Assembly (NCBI GenBank): GCA_900752785.1 | Contig: CAADWP010000205.1 | Coordinates: 1-38,180 of the forward strand | Origin: an uncultured Ruminococcus sp. | Lineage (GTDB): Bacteria; Bacillota; Clostridia; Oscillospirales; Ruminococcaceae | Length of the DNA stretch: 38,180 bases | Direction of reading: 5' to 3' | In this document: in pieces, positions 9,373 through 17,743 of the stretch | Position numbering within the stretch: the stretch's first letter is position 1 | How the letters are laid out: each line of letters begins with the position of its first letter | The notes under the pieces: generated by a model | What the model saw: the letters and a program-made list of their open reading frames with translations, nothing else | What the model was told of the DNA's origin: nothing | Databases searched by the model: none | Position numbers and translations under genes: made by a program

Positions 9373-10085
9373 TGAGTGTTGACTTATTTACGGATAAAGA
9401 TGCTTGGAAATCATTAGATACAAAAGCACTTATGGATATTATTCCGAACTACTTTGATTTTTCAGGTGATATTGAAAAATCAGCTTATTTGAATTGGCGT
9501 TTTGATTTCATACGTGAAACTGAAAACCAGTTTTATGAAATGGGGAAAGCATATTTTGAAACAGCCATATCACTTATTGATGATTGCTTAATTGATAACA
9601 AAGATAAGAAAGCTGATATTTGGATTTTTCCAATTCTTTTTAATGTTGTCCACGGAACAGAGATATATCTTAAAGGCTTTAACTCGCAGATTCGTATTTT
9701 AGACAAGATAGAAAAACAAGAGTATCAGGAGAGTAAAATTGAAGGGAAACACAATATTCTTCAATTATGTCAAACGGCAATAAGCTTAATCAAGTGTAGT
9801 TCTCACAAGGACTTGCTTCCAGAATTTGAATTTGTTAAAAAATTCATAGAGATTCTTTATGCCAATACAAACGATATGACTTTTGCTCGCTATCCCGTTG
9901 ATAGCAAAAAACAGCCACATTTCTATGTCCAAAAGGAAGAGAACATCACGATAGACCTTGATGTTCTGAGAATATGGGTATGTAAAGTTTTTGAAATTCT
10001 CGATGGGTGTACGGGATTTGTTGATTTCCAAATAGACCAAATTAAAGATTGGCTTTATGAAATGCAACAAGCGTATGGAGAATAA
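9372..10085 (+). CDS. HEPN-like helical protein between mod and res
   Basis: A 237-residue, mostly helical protein. Its ATG overlaps the mod stop by one base (TAATG), so translation is probably coupled. A central block (FPILFNVVHGTEIYLKGF, ~95-112), followed by a GKHNILQL helix, resembles HEPN-type domains that read FP.LF..RH..EL.LK then HxL. The usual HEPN Rx4-6H RNase motif is not clearly present, so it may be a non-catalytic HEPN, a nucleotide-binding partner or an antitoxin-like protein. Its A/T-rich composition differs from res. Its position inside an R-M pair suggests an accessory effector or modulator. I do not recognise a named family. Confidence 0.6.
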   Translation: MSVDLFTDKDAWKSLDTKALMDIIPNYFDFSGDIEKSAYLNWRFDFIRETENQFYEMGKAYFETAISLIDDCLIDNKDKKADIWIFPILFNVVHGTEIYLKGFNSQIRILDKIEKQEYQESKIEGKHNILQLCQTAISLIKCSSHKDLLPEFEFVKKFIEILYANTNDMTFARYPVDSKKQPHFYVQKEENITIDLDVLRIWVCKVFEILDGCTGFVDFQIDQIKDWLYEMQQAYGE

Positions 10086-10099
10086 AGGTGGTGTGTTAA

Positions 10100-13000
10100 G
10101 TGAAGTTTAATTTTAAGATACAACAATATCAAACGGACGCTGTTGACGCAGTTATAAAAGCCTTTAACGGTCAGAGCTATCACAAGAACACGGGATATAT
10201 CCGTGACCTCGGAAGCCTTGAAAGACCTGTTAATGTGCAGATATCTTTTATTGATGAAGATGAAGTCGATATTTACGATGATACAGGCTTTAAGAATGAT
10301 GAGCTTGACATCACCGACTCACAGCTCCTCGCCAATATTCAGAAGCTCCAGAAGGACAATAATATCAAGGTTTCACCCTCTCTTGTAAAGGATTTAGGCA
10401 GATGCAGCCTTGATATTGAAATGGAAACTGGTACAGGTAAGACCTATGTTTACATAAAAACAATGTTCGAGCTTAACAAACGTTACGGCTGGACAAAGTT
10501 TATTGTCGTTGTTCCCTCTATCGCTATCCGTGAGGGAGTAAAGAAATCCTTTGAGATTACTTCCGACCATTTTATGGAGCATTACGGTAAGCGTGCAAGA
10601 TTTTTCGTGTATAACAGTTCTAACCTTACTCAGCTTGACAACTTTTCTTCTGATGGCGGAATAAACGTGATGATTATCAATACTCAGGCGTTTGCTTCAT
10701 CAATGAAAGAGGACGGAAAGAGCAAGGAAGCGAGAATTATCTACTCCAAGCGTGATGAATTCGGCTCTCGTAAGCCTATTGATGTAATCAAGGCGAACAG
10801 ACCTATTATCATTCTTGACGAGCCGCAGAAAATGGGCGGTGCTGTTACGCAAAAGGCACTTAAAAACTTCAATCCTCTCTTTACGCTGAACTATTCCGCT
10901 ACTCATAAGAATGAACATAATCTGATTTATGTTCTTGACGCACTTGAAGCATATAATCAGCGACTCGTAAAGAAAATCGAGGTTAAAGGCTTTGAAGTCA
11001 AGAACTTCCGAGGAACAGACAGTTATCTGTATCTTGAAGAAATCGTGCTAAGCTCCAAGAAACCGCCTATGGCGAGAATTGAGCTTGAAATCGGATATAA
11101 TAAGTCCATTAACCGTGAAACAAGGCTTGTAGGCGTTGGAGATGACTTGTACTACATTTCACAGGAAATGGAGCAGTACAAAGGCTTTACAGTATCACAG
11201 ATTGACCCTATCGCAAGAACGGTAACCTTTACAAACGGCGAGGTTATAAGTGTAAGCGTTGTTTCGGGCGATGTTTCCGAAAAGGATATGCGTCGTATTC
11301 AGATAAGAGAAACAATTCTTTCCCACTTTGAAAAGGAAGAAAAGCTGTTCAATATGGGTATCAAAACGCTTTCGCTTTTCTTTATTGACGAGGTTGCAAA
11401 GTACCGTTGTTATGATGAGAATGGCGATGAAGTTCTTGGAGAATATGGCGTTGTATTTGAACAGGAATACATAAATATTCTCAATGATTATCTGACACTT
11501 GAAGATACTCCTTATCAGAAATATCTCAGAGAAACTTGCAGTGATGTAACTGACATTCACAAGGGATATTTCAGTATTGACAAGAAAACAGGACGAAGCG
11601 TTGACAGTCAGCTTAAACGAGGCAGCGAGTTCTCCGATGATATTTCCGCTTATGACCTTATTCTTAAAAACAAGGAGCGTCTGCTCAGCTTTGATGAGCC
11701 TACACGCTTTATCTTCTCGCACTCTGCACTCCGTGAAGGTTGGGATAACCCTAATGTATTCCAGATTTGTACGCTTAAACATTCCGACAGCCAGACGGCA
11801 AAACGTCAGGAAGTCGGACGAGGACTTCGTCTTTGCGTTAATCAGGAAGGCAATCGTATGGACAGAGAAACTCTCGGAGATACTGTTCATAATGTCAATA
11901 TGCTTACTGTAATCGCAAGTGAAAGCTACAAGGATTTTGTAAGTGATTTGCAGTCCGACATCAAGAAAGAACTTTACGACAGACCTTCTAAGGCTACTAT
12001 TGAATACTTTGAGGGTAAGACGGTTATGGTTGGCGACGAGCAGATTGTAATTGACAAGACTCAGGCTAAAATCATTTATAAGTATCTTGCCAAGAATGAT
12101 TATATCGATAATGACGATAATGTAACAGATGAATACAGAGCCGACCTTGCAAACGGAACTCTTGCCTCTGTTCCTGAAGAAATCAAGGACATTTGCGATG
12201 GTATGCACAAACTTGTTCAGGCTGTCTTTGATGAAAGCGTACTGAAGGATATGATTTCTGACGGACACGAAACTAAAATCAAGGACAATCCCTTGAACGA
12301 CAACTTCCACAAGGCTGAATTTCAGAAATTATGGAGTTACATCAATCACAAGTACGCATACTCAGTTGAGTTTGACAGTGAGGAGCTTATTCAGAAAGCA
12401 ACAGCGTATATCAATGAAAAGCTTAATGTTTCCGAACTGCAATACACAACGACAACAGGTCGTCAGAAAACTGATATGAATGAACACGAAGTCGACCGAG
12501 GTGCGTCTTTCAGTGGCGAAAAAACAAGAACTCAGGTGCTAAAGCACGCTGAGTCCAGCAAAATCAAATATGACCTTGTAGGCAAGATTGCAAAGGACGC
12601 AACTCTTACAAGAAAAACTGTTGTTGCAATTCTAAAGGGACTTAATCTTGAAAAGATTTATATGTTCAAGAACAATCCTGAAGAATTTATCTCAAAGGTT
12701 GTAAAACTGATAAACGAGCAGAAAGCTACGATGATTGTTGAGCATATTTCCTATACTGAAAGTTCCGAAGAACCGTATGACAGCACTATATTTACTGCCG
12801 AAAAGACTTCACAGAGCTTTGATAAGGCGTTCAGGGCTGAACGAGCAATTCAGGACTATGTATTTACAGATGGCACAGCAGAGCAAAGCATAGAACGGAA
12901 ATTTGTTCAGAAACTTGATACTGCCGATGAAGTTTGTGTATATGCTAAACTTCCGAAGGGTTTCCATATTCCGACTCCTGTAGGAAACTATTCACCTGAC

Positions 13001-13207
13001 TGGGCAATAGCTTTCCACGAAGGAACTGTAAAGCATATTTTCTTCATCGCCGAAACAAAAGGAACTATGGATAGCTTAAATCTTCGACCGGTAGAACAAG
13101 CAAAGATTTCTTGTGCTAAAAAATTGTTTAATGACATTTCTACAAGCAAAGTAAAATATGATGCTGTTGATAGTTATGAGTCATTGCTTAATATTGTAAT
13201 GAAATAA
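10100..13207 (+). CDS. res: Type III restriction enzyme Res subunit (helicase-nuclease)
   Basis: A 1035-residue protein starting at GTG 10100 with AAAGGTGGTG upstream. The superfamily 2 motor carries Walker A (METGTGKTYVY, ~110), a DEPQ box (IILDEPQKMGG, ~240), SATH (motif III, ~270), and motifs V/VI (LREGWDNPNVFQ and RQEVGRGLRLCV, ~545-580). The C-terminus has the type III PD-(D/E)xK nuclease signature: YSPDWAIAF, then FFIAETKG (~965-990). Length and motif order are normal for Res, and no break is visible. With Mod it should cleave DNA carrying unmethylated inverted target sites after ATP-dependent sliding. A strong terminator closes the operon. Confidence 0.96.
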   Translation: MKFNFKIQQYQTDAVDAVIKAFNGQSYHKNTGYIRDLGSLERPVNVQISFIDEDEVDIYDDTGFKNDELDITDSQLLANIQKLQKDNNIKVSPSLVKDLGRCSLDIEMETGTGKTYVYIKTMFELNKRYGWTKFIVVVPSIAIREGVKKSFEITSDHFMEHYGKRARFFVYNSSNLTQLDNFSSDGGINVMIINTQAFASSMKEDGKSKEARIIYSKRDEFGSRKPIDVIKANRPIIILDEPQKMGGAVTQKALKNFNPLFTLNYSATHKNEHNLIYVLDALEAYNQRLVKKIEVKGFEVKNFRGTDSYLYLEEIVLSSKKPPMARIELEIGYNKSINRETRLVGVGDDLYYISQEMEQYKGFTVSQIDPIARTVTFTNGEVISVSVVSGDVSEKDMRRIQIRETILSHFEKEEKLFNMGIKTLSLFFIDEVAKYRCYDENGDEVLGEYGVVFEQEYINILNDYLTLEDTPYQKYLRETCSDVTDIHKGYFSIDKKTGRSVDSQLKRGSEFSDDISAYDLILKNKERLLSFDEPTRFIFSHSALREGWDNPNVFQICTLKHSDSQTAKRQEVGRGLRLCVNQEGNRMDRETLGDTVHNVNMLTVIASESYKDFVSDLQSDIKKELYDRPSKATIEYFEGKTVMVGDEQIVIDKTQAKIIYKYLAKNDYIDNDDNVTDEYRADLANGTLASVPEEIKDICDGMHKLVQAVFDESVLKDMISDGHETKIKDNPLNDNFHKAEFQKLWSYINHKYAYSVEFDSEELIQKATAYINEKLNVSELQYTTTTGRQKTDMNEHEVDRGASFSGEKTRTQVLKHAESSKIKYDLVGKIAKDATLTRKTVVAILKGLNLEKIYMFKNNPEEFISKVVKLINEQKATMIVEHISYTESSEEPYDSTIFTAEKTSQSFDKAFRAERAIQDYVFTDGTAEQSIERKFVQKLDTADEVCVYAKLPKGFHIPTPVGNYSPDWAIAFHEGTVKHIFFIAETKGTMDSLNLRPVEQAKISCAKKLFNDISTSKVKYDAVDSYESLLNIVMK

Positions 13208-13210
13208 ACA

Positions 13211-13244
13211 AGGACGGGACGAAAAATCGTCCCGTCCTATTATT
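13211..13244. terminator. Bidirectional terminator between res and the MBL gene
   Basis: A perfect 12-bp stem, AGGACGGGACGA (13211-13222) and its complement (13227-13238), with an AAAA loop and T-rich run. It lies between two convergent genes and can serve both. Confidence 0.93.
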
Positions 13245-14516
13245 TTAAGGTTTACACCTTCCGCAAGGCTTATATCCATCAGCAATAGCTTGGTCGTAAT
13301 CATTCGTAAACGCCTTGTTCGACTCTTTCATATCATCGACAGAAGAACAGCTTGCGTAATGTATCTTCTTTGAATTAGTGTTCAGAACATAAGTCGTTCC
13401 GCTATCTTCAACAGGAGAACTCTGCTCCTGCTGTGTTGTCGTTGTAGTGGTCGTAGCAGGCGGAGTATATTCTGATGGTTTTACATTGATGTATATATTT
13501 GAGCCGTCAGAAGTGAATACAATCGTTCCTTGTAAATCTGTTCGATAAACATCAATGTTTCTGTCATAAAGGCGTTTGAGAACATTATCAGTAGGGTGTC
13601 CGTAAGAATTATGTAGACCGCAACTGATTACAGCGTAACTTGGCTCAACTTTCTTCAGGAAGTTTGACGAAGATGAGCTATCAGACCCGTGATGTCCAAC
13701 TTTCAGAACATCACATTTGATGTTTGTCCATATTCCATCTTCCTCTGATTTCTCTGCGTCGCCTGTGAATATGAATTTGTCATCGCCATAGGTTAGCTTA
13801 ATTACAACCGAATTGTTATTCTGTTCCTCATCATCAATTACCTTTGGAGCAACAACTTCAATCAGAAGATTTGCTTCATTGTAGATTATATCTCCTGCCA
13901 TTACATCGTGAACGGTTGCACCGCTTTCATCGACAGCGTTCAACATATCTTCATAGATTGTTGTGGTAGCAACGGCAGATGTCATATAAAAATTCTCGAT
14001 ATTGAAGCTGCCAAGAACATCAGGCAAACCGCCTATGTGGTCGCTGTGGGCGTGAGTAGCTACAACATAATCAAGCGTGTCGTAACCTTGCGTGTAGATG
14101 TAGGTTACAACTTTATCGGCTTGGTCGGTTTCTCCCGCGTCGATAAGCATAGCTTCACCATTAGGAAGCTCAATGAATGTGCTGTCCCCTTGGTCAACAT
14201 CTATGAAATGTACTTTCATATCGTCGCTGAACTCTGTAATCTCTACAACAGGCTCGGCAGTTGTTGAAACAGTAGTAGTTGTGGTAGAAACAGGTGTAGT
14301 TGTTTCGGTGCTTGAAGTTGTTGTTTCTTCGATGACAGATGAAGTTTCAAAAGGAGCTGTGCTGCCTTCGGTTTCAGATACAGTAGTTGCAATACTTGTT
14401 TCAGATTTTGTTGAAGTGCTTGAAGCAGAACTCGTGCTTGTATCAAGTTCGCAACCTGAAAACGCAAGCGACGCAGAAAGCAAAAGTGCCAATAAAGACA
14501 AGGGTTTACGTTTCAT
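13245..14516 (-). CDS. Secreted lipoprotein, ComEC-like metallo-beta-lactamase fold
   Basis: A 423-residue exported protein. A lipoprotein signal peptide (KRKPLSLLALLL, lipobox FSGC with Cys22) is followed by a Ser/Thr-rich linker of about 70 residues. The MBL domain starts at ~100 (MKVHFIDVDQGDS) and has the metal motif THAHSDHIGG (~155), a second acidic site in IFTGDAEKSE, and HHGSDSSSS. This form resembles the ComEC/Rec2 C-terminal MBL family, linked to nuclease or phosphodiesterase activity outside the cell. The last 45 residues carry a cysteine motif (HYASCSSV then PCGRC) often found at the end of such proteins. GGAGG precedes the ATG, and a shared-box promoter lies upstream, the same one as the defence operon. 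The substrate is unknown. Confidence 0.88.
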   Translation of the reverse strand: MKRKPLSLLALLLSASLAFSGCELDTSTSSASSTSTKSETSIATTVSETEGSTAPFETSSVIEETTTSSTETTTPVSTTTTTVSTTAEPVVEITEFSDDMKVHFIDVDQGDSTFIELPNGEAMLIDAGETDQADKVVTYIYTQGYDTLDYVVATHAHSDHIGGLPDVLGSFNIENFYMTSAVATTTIYEDMLNAVDESGATVHDVMAGDIIYNEANLLIEVVAPKVIDDEEQNNNSVVIKLTYGDDKFIFTGDAEKSEEDGIWTNIKCDVLKVGHHGSDSSSSSNFLKKVEPSYAVISCGLHNSYGHPTDNVLKRLYDRNIDVYRTDLQGTIVFTSDGSNIYINVKPSEYTPPATTTTTTTQQEQSSPVEDSGTTYVLNTNSKKIHYASCSSVDDMKESNKAFTNDYDQAIADGYKPCGRCKP

Positions 14517-14548
14517 AAGAATACCTCCGATGTATAGTTTATAATTTA

Positions 14549-14582
14549 ATTATATCAAAGTCGGTGTATCATTTTCAGGACA
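14549..14582 (-). promoter_or_regulatory. Shared-box promoter 2 (MBL lipoprotein)
   Basis: Read on the minus strand, the box TGTCCTGAAAATGATACA (14582-14565) lies 28 bp from its start to TATAAT (14554-14549). It is identical to promoter 1 over the whole box and over the preceding CCGT. Confidence 0.8.
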
Positions 14583-14800
14583 ACGGAATATATAATTTCA
14601 GCCAAAACTACTATTTCTCGTAGCTTTGGCTTTAATTTTTAAGATGAAGTTTTTGAAAAGTAAGCAAATGTAGCTCATAATGAGCAAACTGCTATAAATA
14701 TTATACTATCGTCTTAAAAGTAAGTCAAGTGCTTTTCTTGTGATGCTGAATAAAACAACCAAAAGATATATAATAAAAAAGAAGATTTTTACGGAGGACA
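14583..14800. promoter_or_regulatory. Divergent intergenic region with hairpin, palindrome and XRE promoter
   Basis: No gene is seen. A hairpin GCCAAAACTAC (14601-14611)/GTAGCTTTGGC (14620-14630) with T-rich sequence after it looks like a plus-strand terminator or insulator. GCTCATAATGAGC (14673-14685) is a perfect 13-bp palindrome and a candidate operator. For the next gene, CTGAAT (14746-14751)-17 bp-TATAAT (14769-14774) forms a promoter whose -35 weakly recalls the shared box. Confidence 0.5.
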
Positions 14801-14804
14801 GCTT

Positions 14805-15083
14805 ATGAGAAAAGAAGTTTCTTTCAAAAATCGTGATAGATTTATTCAGTTGGGTATTGCGATTTCATCGCTCAGGAAAGTGCGTGGAATGTCCCAAGAG
14901 AAGCTCGCAGAGAAAGCAAATATAAGTCGTTCTTTGCTCAGTGTGATAGAAGCTCCGAATGCTGCTCACAGCTTTTCTCTTGAAGTTCTATACGACATTG
15001 CAGACGCATTAGATGTAACTCCAGCAGACCTAATAAACGCTTCACTATTCTCAGATAACATCATCAATAACAAACACGATTAA
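14805..15083 (+). CDS. XRE-family regulator (small)
   Basis: A 92-residue protein consisting almost wholly of a helix-turn-helix of the Cro/CI (XRE) type: LRKVRGMSQEKLAEKANISR, then SLLSVIEAPN and a helix ending ALDVTPADLI. ATG 14805 has GGAGG at 14793-14797. It has no C-terminal sensor domain. It stands divergent from the secreted MBL gene and next to a palindrome, so it may control that gene or itself. A terminator follows. Confidence 0.85.
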   Translation: MRKEVSFKNRDRFIQLGIAISSLRKVRGMSQEKLAEKANISRSLLSVIEAPNAAHSFSLEVLYDIADALDVTPADLINASLFSDNIINNKHD

Positions 15084-15089
15084 AAGTAA

Positions 15090-15133
15090 AACGGCAGACA
15101 TTGTAGTGTTTCTACATTGTCTGCCGTTCTTTT
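15090..15133. terminator. Bidirectional terminator between XRE and relaxase genes
   Basis: A stem ACGGCAGACA (15090-15099)/TGTCTGCCGT (15117-15126), extended by TGTAG/CTACA, is followed by a T run. It serves two convergent genes. Confidence 0.9.
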
Positions 15134-16489
15134 TTATTCCAGTTCTCCTGAACGCTTTCTTGAACGTTCCTGTTCCTGACTAACATCTCTGCCCAAAATC
15201 ATATCAATGTTTTTCTTCGTTGTCTGTAATTCGGAGAGTTCCGATTTTTCAGAATAGTAGCTTTTGTATAGCTTGTCCTTCTCGGCTTGGAGAGATTTCT
15301 GCTCAGCACGGAGTTCCTTAATCAAAGGAGCTTTTCCGCCGTTAAATCTTCTCTTCAGATACTTTTCAGCAGCAGAATAGATAATCAAATCTGCCTCGTG
15401 TTCCTTGCGATAACGCTCCTTGAAAACAACAGTTTCAAGTTTATCTGCTATCGGCTTTGTCTTTCGATAATTGTCGATGTTGTGAATATCCTCGTCAATG
15501 GTTTTCAAGCGTTTCTCAATCTCCTTAATACGATTACGAGTGCCGTTGTAGCTCTCTCTTGTAGCTTCAGTTTTCTCCGAGAGCTTGTCATAGTCCAAAA
15601 GGTTATGCTCGGTAAGATAGTTTACAGTGTTCGCCATAGTTTTAAGATTTTGTAGTGTAGCCCAACGCTTATATGCTTCGGGATTTTTCTGACGCTCCTT
15701 CATAGCATTTTCAATATCAATGATAAGCGAAACTCTCTGTGAGCTTTCAATTTCAATTCGCTTTCCGCCTGCAATTCGATTACGGATTTGTTCTTCCGTA
15801 TAATCAGCTCCGAGTGTTTTGGAACGGGTAAAGCGTTCCTGACCTTCAGCACGGAAAGAAATATATTTGCCCGATTTTATTTCGTACTTTTCTCTTTGCA
15901 TAAGCAAAAGAAACTCGTCCCAATCTCTCGCCTTGATGATACAACGGTCAATATTCTGACGAAGCAAGGACTTCCAACTCTGCCCCTTCTTGTCAAGTGA
16001 ATGTTCATAATAGGACTTGCCCTTTTCCTTCGGATTTTCAATAACCGATAGGTTATACTCCTTGCATAACATATCGCTTGTTCGACGAATATAGTAATAG
16101 CTGTTTGGCGTAGAGTGATATTTCTTCTTATCCTTGAAACTCACAGAATTTATTAGAATGTGATTATGGACGTGTCCTCGGTCTGTGTGGGTTGCAATAA
16201 CATACTGAAAACGTCCTTTAAGGATTTTGTCAGCAAGTTCTATTCCGATTTTATGTGCTGTTTCATAGTCCACCTCGCCCGGTGCAAACGATTGTATCAG
16301 GTGCAGTGCAAGTGTTCCGTCTGTCTTTTCAGTGTTTTTCTTAACTTGATTAAATTGATAAAATGCGATTTCGGGAGAACAACCAAATCCGTCAACAAGC
16401 AATTTATCGTCGGTTTTCTTCGGGTTCATAATATAATCAAGGGCTTTGTTCAAGGTAGTTGTGATAGGATGGATTTCAGTAACTGCCAT
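15134..16489 (-). CDS. MOB-type relaxase (mobilisation nuclease)
   Basis: A 451-residue relaxase. The N-terminal domain has the three-histidine metal site in HTDRGHVHNHILINSV (residues ~120-135). An upstream tyrosine candidate in ALDYIMNPKK (~18) is the expected position of the nicking Tyr in MOB-P relaxases. The C-terminal half is a long coiled coil, used in other relaxases for coupling or DNA contact. The enzyme nicks one strand at oriT and leads it into the recipient. CAGGAGG stands just before the ATG, which lies inside mobC, so the two genes are coupled. No coupling protein or type IV secretion gene is in the window; transfer functions are either outside it or supplied by another element. 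Confidence 0.92.
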   Translation of the reverse strand: MAVTEIHPITTTLNKALDYIMNPKKTDDKLLVDGFGCSPEIAFYQFNQVKKNTEKTDGTLALHLIQSFAPGEVDYETAHKIGIELADKILKGRFQYVIATHTDRGHVHNHILINSVSFKDKKKYHSTPNSYYYIRRTSDMLCKEYNLSVIENPKEKGKSYYEHSLDKKGQSWKSLLRQNIDRCIIKARDWDEFLLLMQREKYEIKSGKYISFRAEGQERFTRSKTLGADYTEEQIRNRIAGGKRIEIESSQRVSLIIDIENAMKERQKNPEAYKRWATLQNLKTMANTVNYLTEHNLLDYDKLSEKTEATRESYNGTRNRIKEIEKRLKTIDEDIHNIDNYRKTKPIADKLETVVFKERYRKEHEADLIIYSAAEKYLKRRFNGGKAPLIKELRAEQKSLQAEKDKLYKSYYSEKSELSELQTTKKNIDMILGRDVSQEQERSRKRSGELE

Positions 16490-16779
16490 ATTTCCTCCTG
16501 TTTCTGTTTTATGTCTTGCATATCGCCAGCATAAACCGTATCAGTTGCATTTATGCGTTTCGCAATTTGGTTAATATTTCGGGAAACGCCTGTAAGTTGT
16601 TCTCCGATTTTATCAAATTGCGAATAATCAACTTGTATCAAATGTCCGTCAATCGCCATTTTTCTAAGATAGGCAGACATATTGGTAATGTTCATCAAGG
16701 ACATTTTGTGTTTGATGAATTCCTTTTCTTCGTCAGTAACATAGAATGTCAGCATTGTCTTTCTTATTCTATTCGCCAT
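16450..16779 (-). CDS. mobC: MobC-like relaxosome accessory protein
   Basis: A 109-residue protein starting at ATG 16779 with AAGGAGG a few bases upstream; a longer frame exists to 16797 but would begin at the ribosome site. The N-terminus (RKTMLTFYVTDEEKEFIKHK) resembles a ribbon-helix-helix DNA-binding unit, followed by the MobC signature region (SAYLRKMAIDGHLI, GVSRNINQIAKRIN). MobC proteins bind at oriT, melt DNA and help the relaxase. The 3' end overlaps the relaxase gene by 40 bases. The candidate oriT lies immediately upstream. Confidence 0.9.
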   Translation of the reverse strand: MANRIRKTMLTFYVTDEEKEFIKHKMSLMNITNMSAYLRKMAIDGHLIQVDYSQFDKIGEQLTGVSRNINQIAKRINATDTVYAGDMQDIKQKQEEIWQLLKSILSQLP

Positions 16780-16799
16780 AAGCATACCTCCTTGCAAAT

Positions 16800-17045
16800 G
16801 AGAATTTGTTTGCTTTGTTTAAGGCAGCATTGCCGCCATTGAAAGGGTCTGGGAATTCCCAGCAAGCGAAGTTTGTAAAATCTTGCGTGGCAAGATTTTA
16901 CAAACGGGCGTGTGTCAACGGATTGATTTTTGATGAAAAATCAGGAGTGTATAGACACAGGCTATGCTTGCTGTCAACTCCTCGCACCGCAGTGCTTGAA
17001 TAATTTTTTCAAAGACCGTTATCCTTTTAGAAAGGCTTTTTCAAT
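16800..17045. other. Candidate oriT region with several inverted repeats
   Basis: This gene-free stretch upstream of mobC holds a perfect 14-bp palindrome CTGGGAATTCCCAG (16849-16862), a perfect 16-bp inverted repeat with a 3-base loop (16871-16886/16890-16905, GTTTGTAAAATCTTGC and complement), GATTTTT/AAAAATC (16925-16931/16936-16942) and GTGTATAGACAC (16947-16958). Position and repeat density fit an origin of transfer. The nick site cannot be named from the sequence alone. Confidence 0.65.
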
Positions 17046-17049
17046 GAAA

Positions 17050-17556
17050 TCAGCAACATCCATTCTGTAGCACATCTTCCTCAAAATCATATTCATTTGC
17101 CTTAAGAACAGGGATTAAATGCATATAAAAACAAGCAATAGCTTGGTTAAAATAGCGATAATAGTTTGAGCTTGACATTTCAAGAACCTCAATAATTTCA
17201 TCGTGGGTATATTTGAAATTGTCAAAATAGTAGCGTGACAGAATTTCGTAATAGGTTCTCCCGTTGTCGGGGTAGTCACGAACCATAACCATAGTTTTAT
17301 CAAGAAGCTCTAAAAGTGTAAGGCTCTTATGGCTTCGATAAACCTCGTCATAAAAGGTATTCGTGTTCACAGTTGTTTCAAATTCCACGAACGAACCCAC
17401 AAGGTCGGTCAGATGTTTTCGGCTCGTAACATACGTCATTTCGTCCAGATAGAAAATTCTATTGTTCACATTGTGAAGCACACGGCGGTAAAGTCGAAGC
17501 AGTGATTTCATCGCTTTTGCTTTGCTTTTATCACATTTCAAATCAAAGTTTCCCAT
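17050..17556 (-). CDS. ArpU/sigma-like regulatory protein
   Basis: A 168-residue protein; AGGAGGTG precedes the ATG. The C-terminal half (YYEILSRYYFDNFKYTHDEI, then EVLEMSSSNYYRYFNQAIAC) is a helix-turn-helix with the look of sigma-70 region 4 or the ArpU/RinA phage transcription activators. The N-terminal half is helical and basic. Such proteins in mobile elements often activate element promoters. It sits upstream of oriT and mobC on the same strand and may control them. Family assignment is moderate. Confidence 0.6.
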   Translation of the reverse strand: MGNFDLKCDKSKAKAMKSLLRLYRRVLHNVNNRIFYLDEMTYVTSRKHLTDLVGSFVEFETTVNTNTFYDEVYRSHKSLTLLELLDKTMVMVRDYPDNGRTYYEILSRYYFDNFKYTHDEIIEVLEMSSSNYYRYFNQAIACFYMHLIPVLKANEYDFEEDVLQNGCC

Positions 17557-17605
17557 ATATGCACCTCCTGAGAAATATAAATATTTTGGATTTGTTATAA
17601 ACCTC

Positions 17606-17723
17606 TTGACAAAGATTTTTTATTGTGGTACAATAAACACGAACAATCGGTACAATTACATTATAACCTGATGGCGAACGCTTGTCAATAGGTTATATGA
17701 AAATTTGTTCGTTATTAACGAAC
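17606..17723 (+). promoter_or_regulatory. Promoter and 17-bp palindromic operator of the XRE/ImmR-like gene
   Basis: TTGACA (17606-17611)-17 bp-TACAAT (17629-17634) is a near-consensus promoter. A long leader follows with a perfect palindrome GTTCGTTATTAACGAAC (17707-17723) just before the ribosome site, well placed for autorepression. The shared box is absent here. Confidence 0.7.
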
Positions 17724-17743
17724 GATTTATAGGAGGTTTCATC

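Noticed and set aside
11195..12310. 371-codon open frame on the minus strand inside res
   Set aside because: It lies wholly antisense to a clear type III Res gene; its protein has no motif and no ribosome site, so it is a codon-bias shadow.
1805..13207. DISARM or BREX system
   Set aside because: A helicase and a methyltransferase are present, but no drmB/drmC, brxC, pglZ or brxL-like gene; the methyltransferase and nuclease are clearly type III Mod and Res.
14738..14774. A fifth shared-box copy before the XRE gene at 14805
   Set aside because: Only CTGAA and a later ACA match, with a 17-bp rather than 18-bp spacing; too weak to count with the four clear copies.
16806..17003. 65-codon plus-strand frame in the candidate oriT
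   Set aside because: It crosses perfect inverted repeats and has no ribosome site; the DNA structure explains the stretch better.
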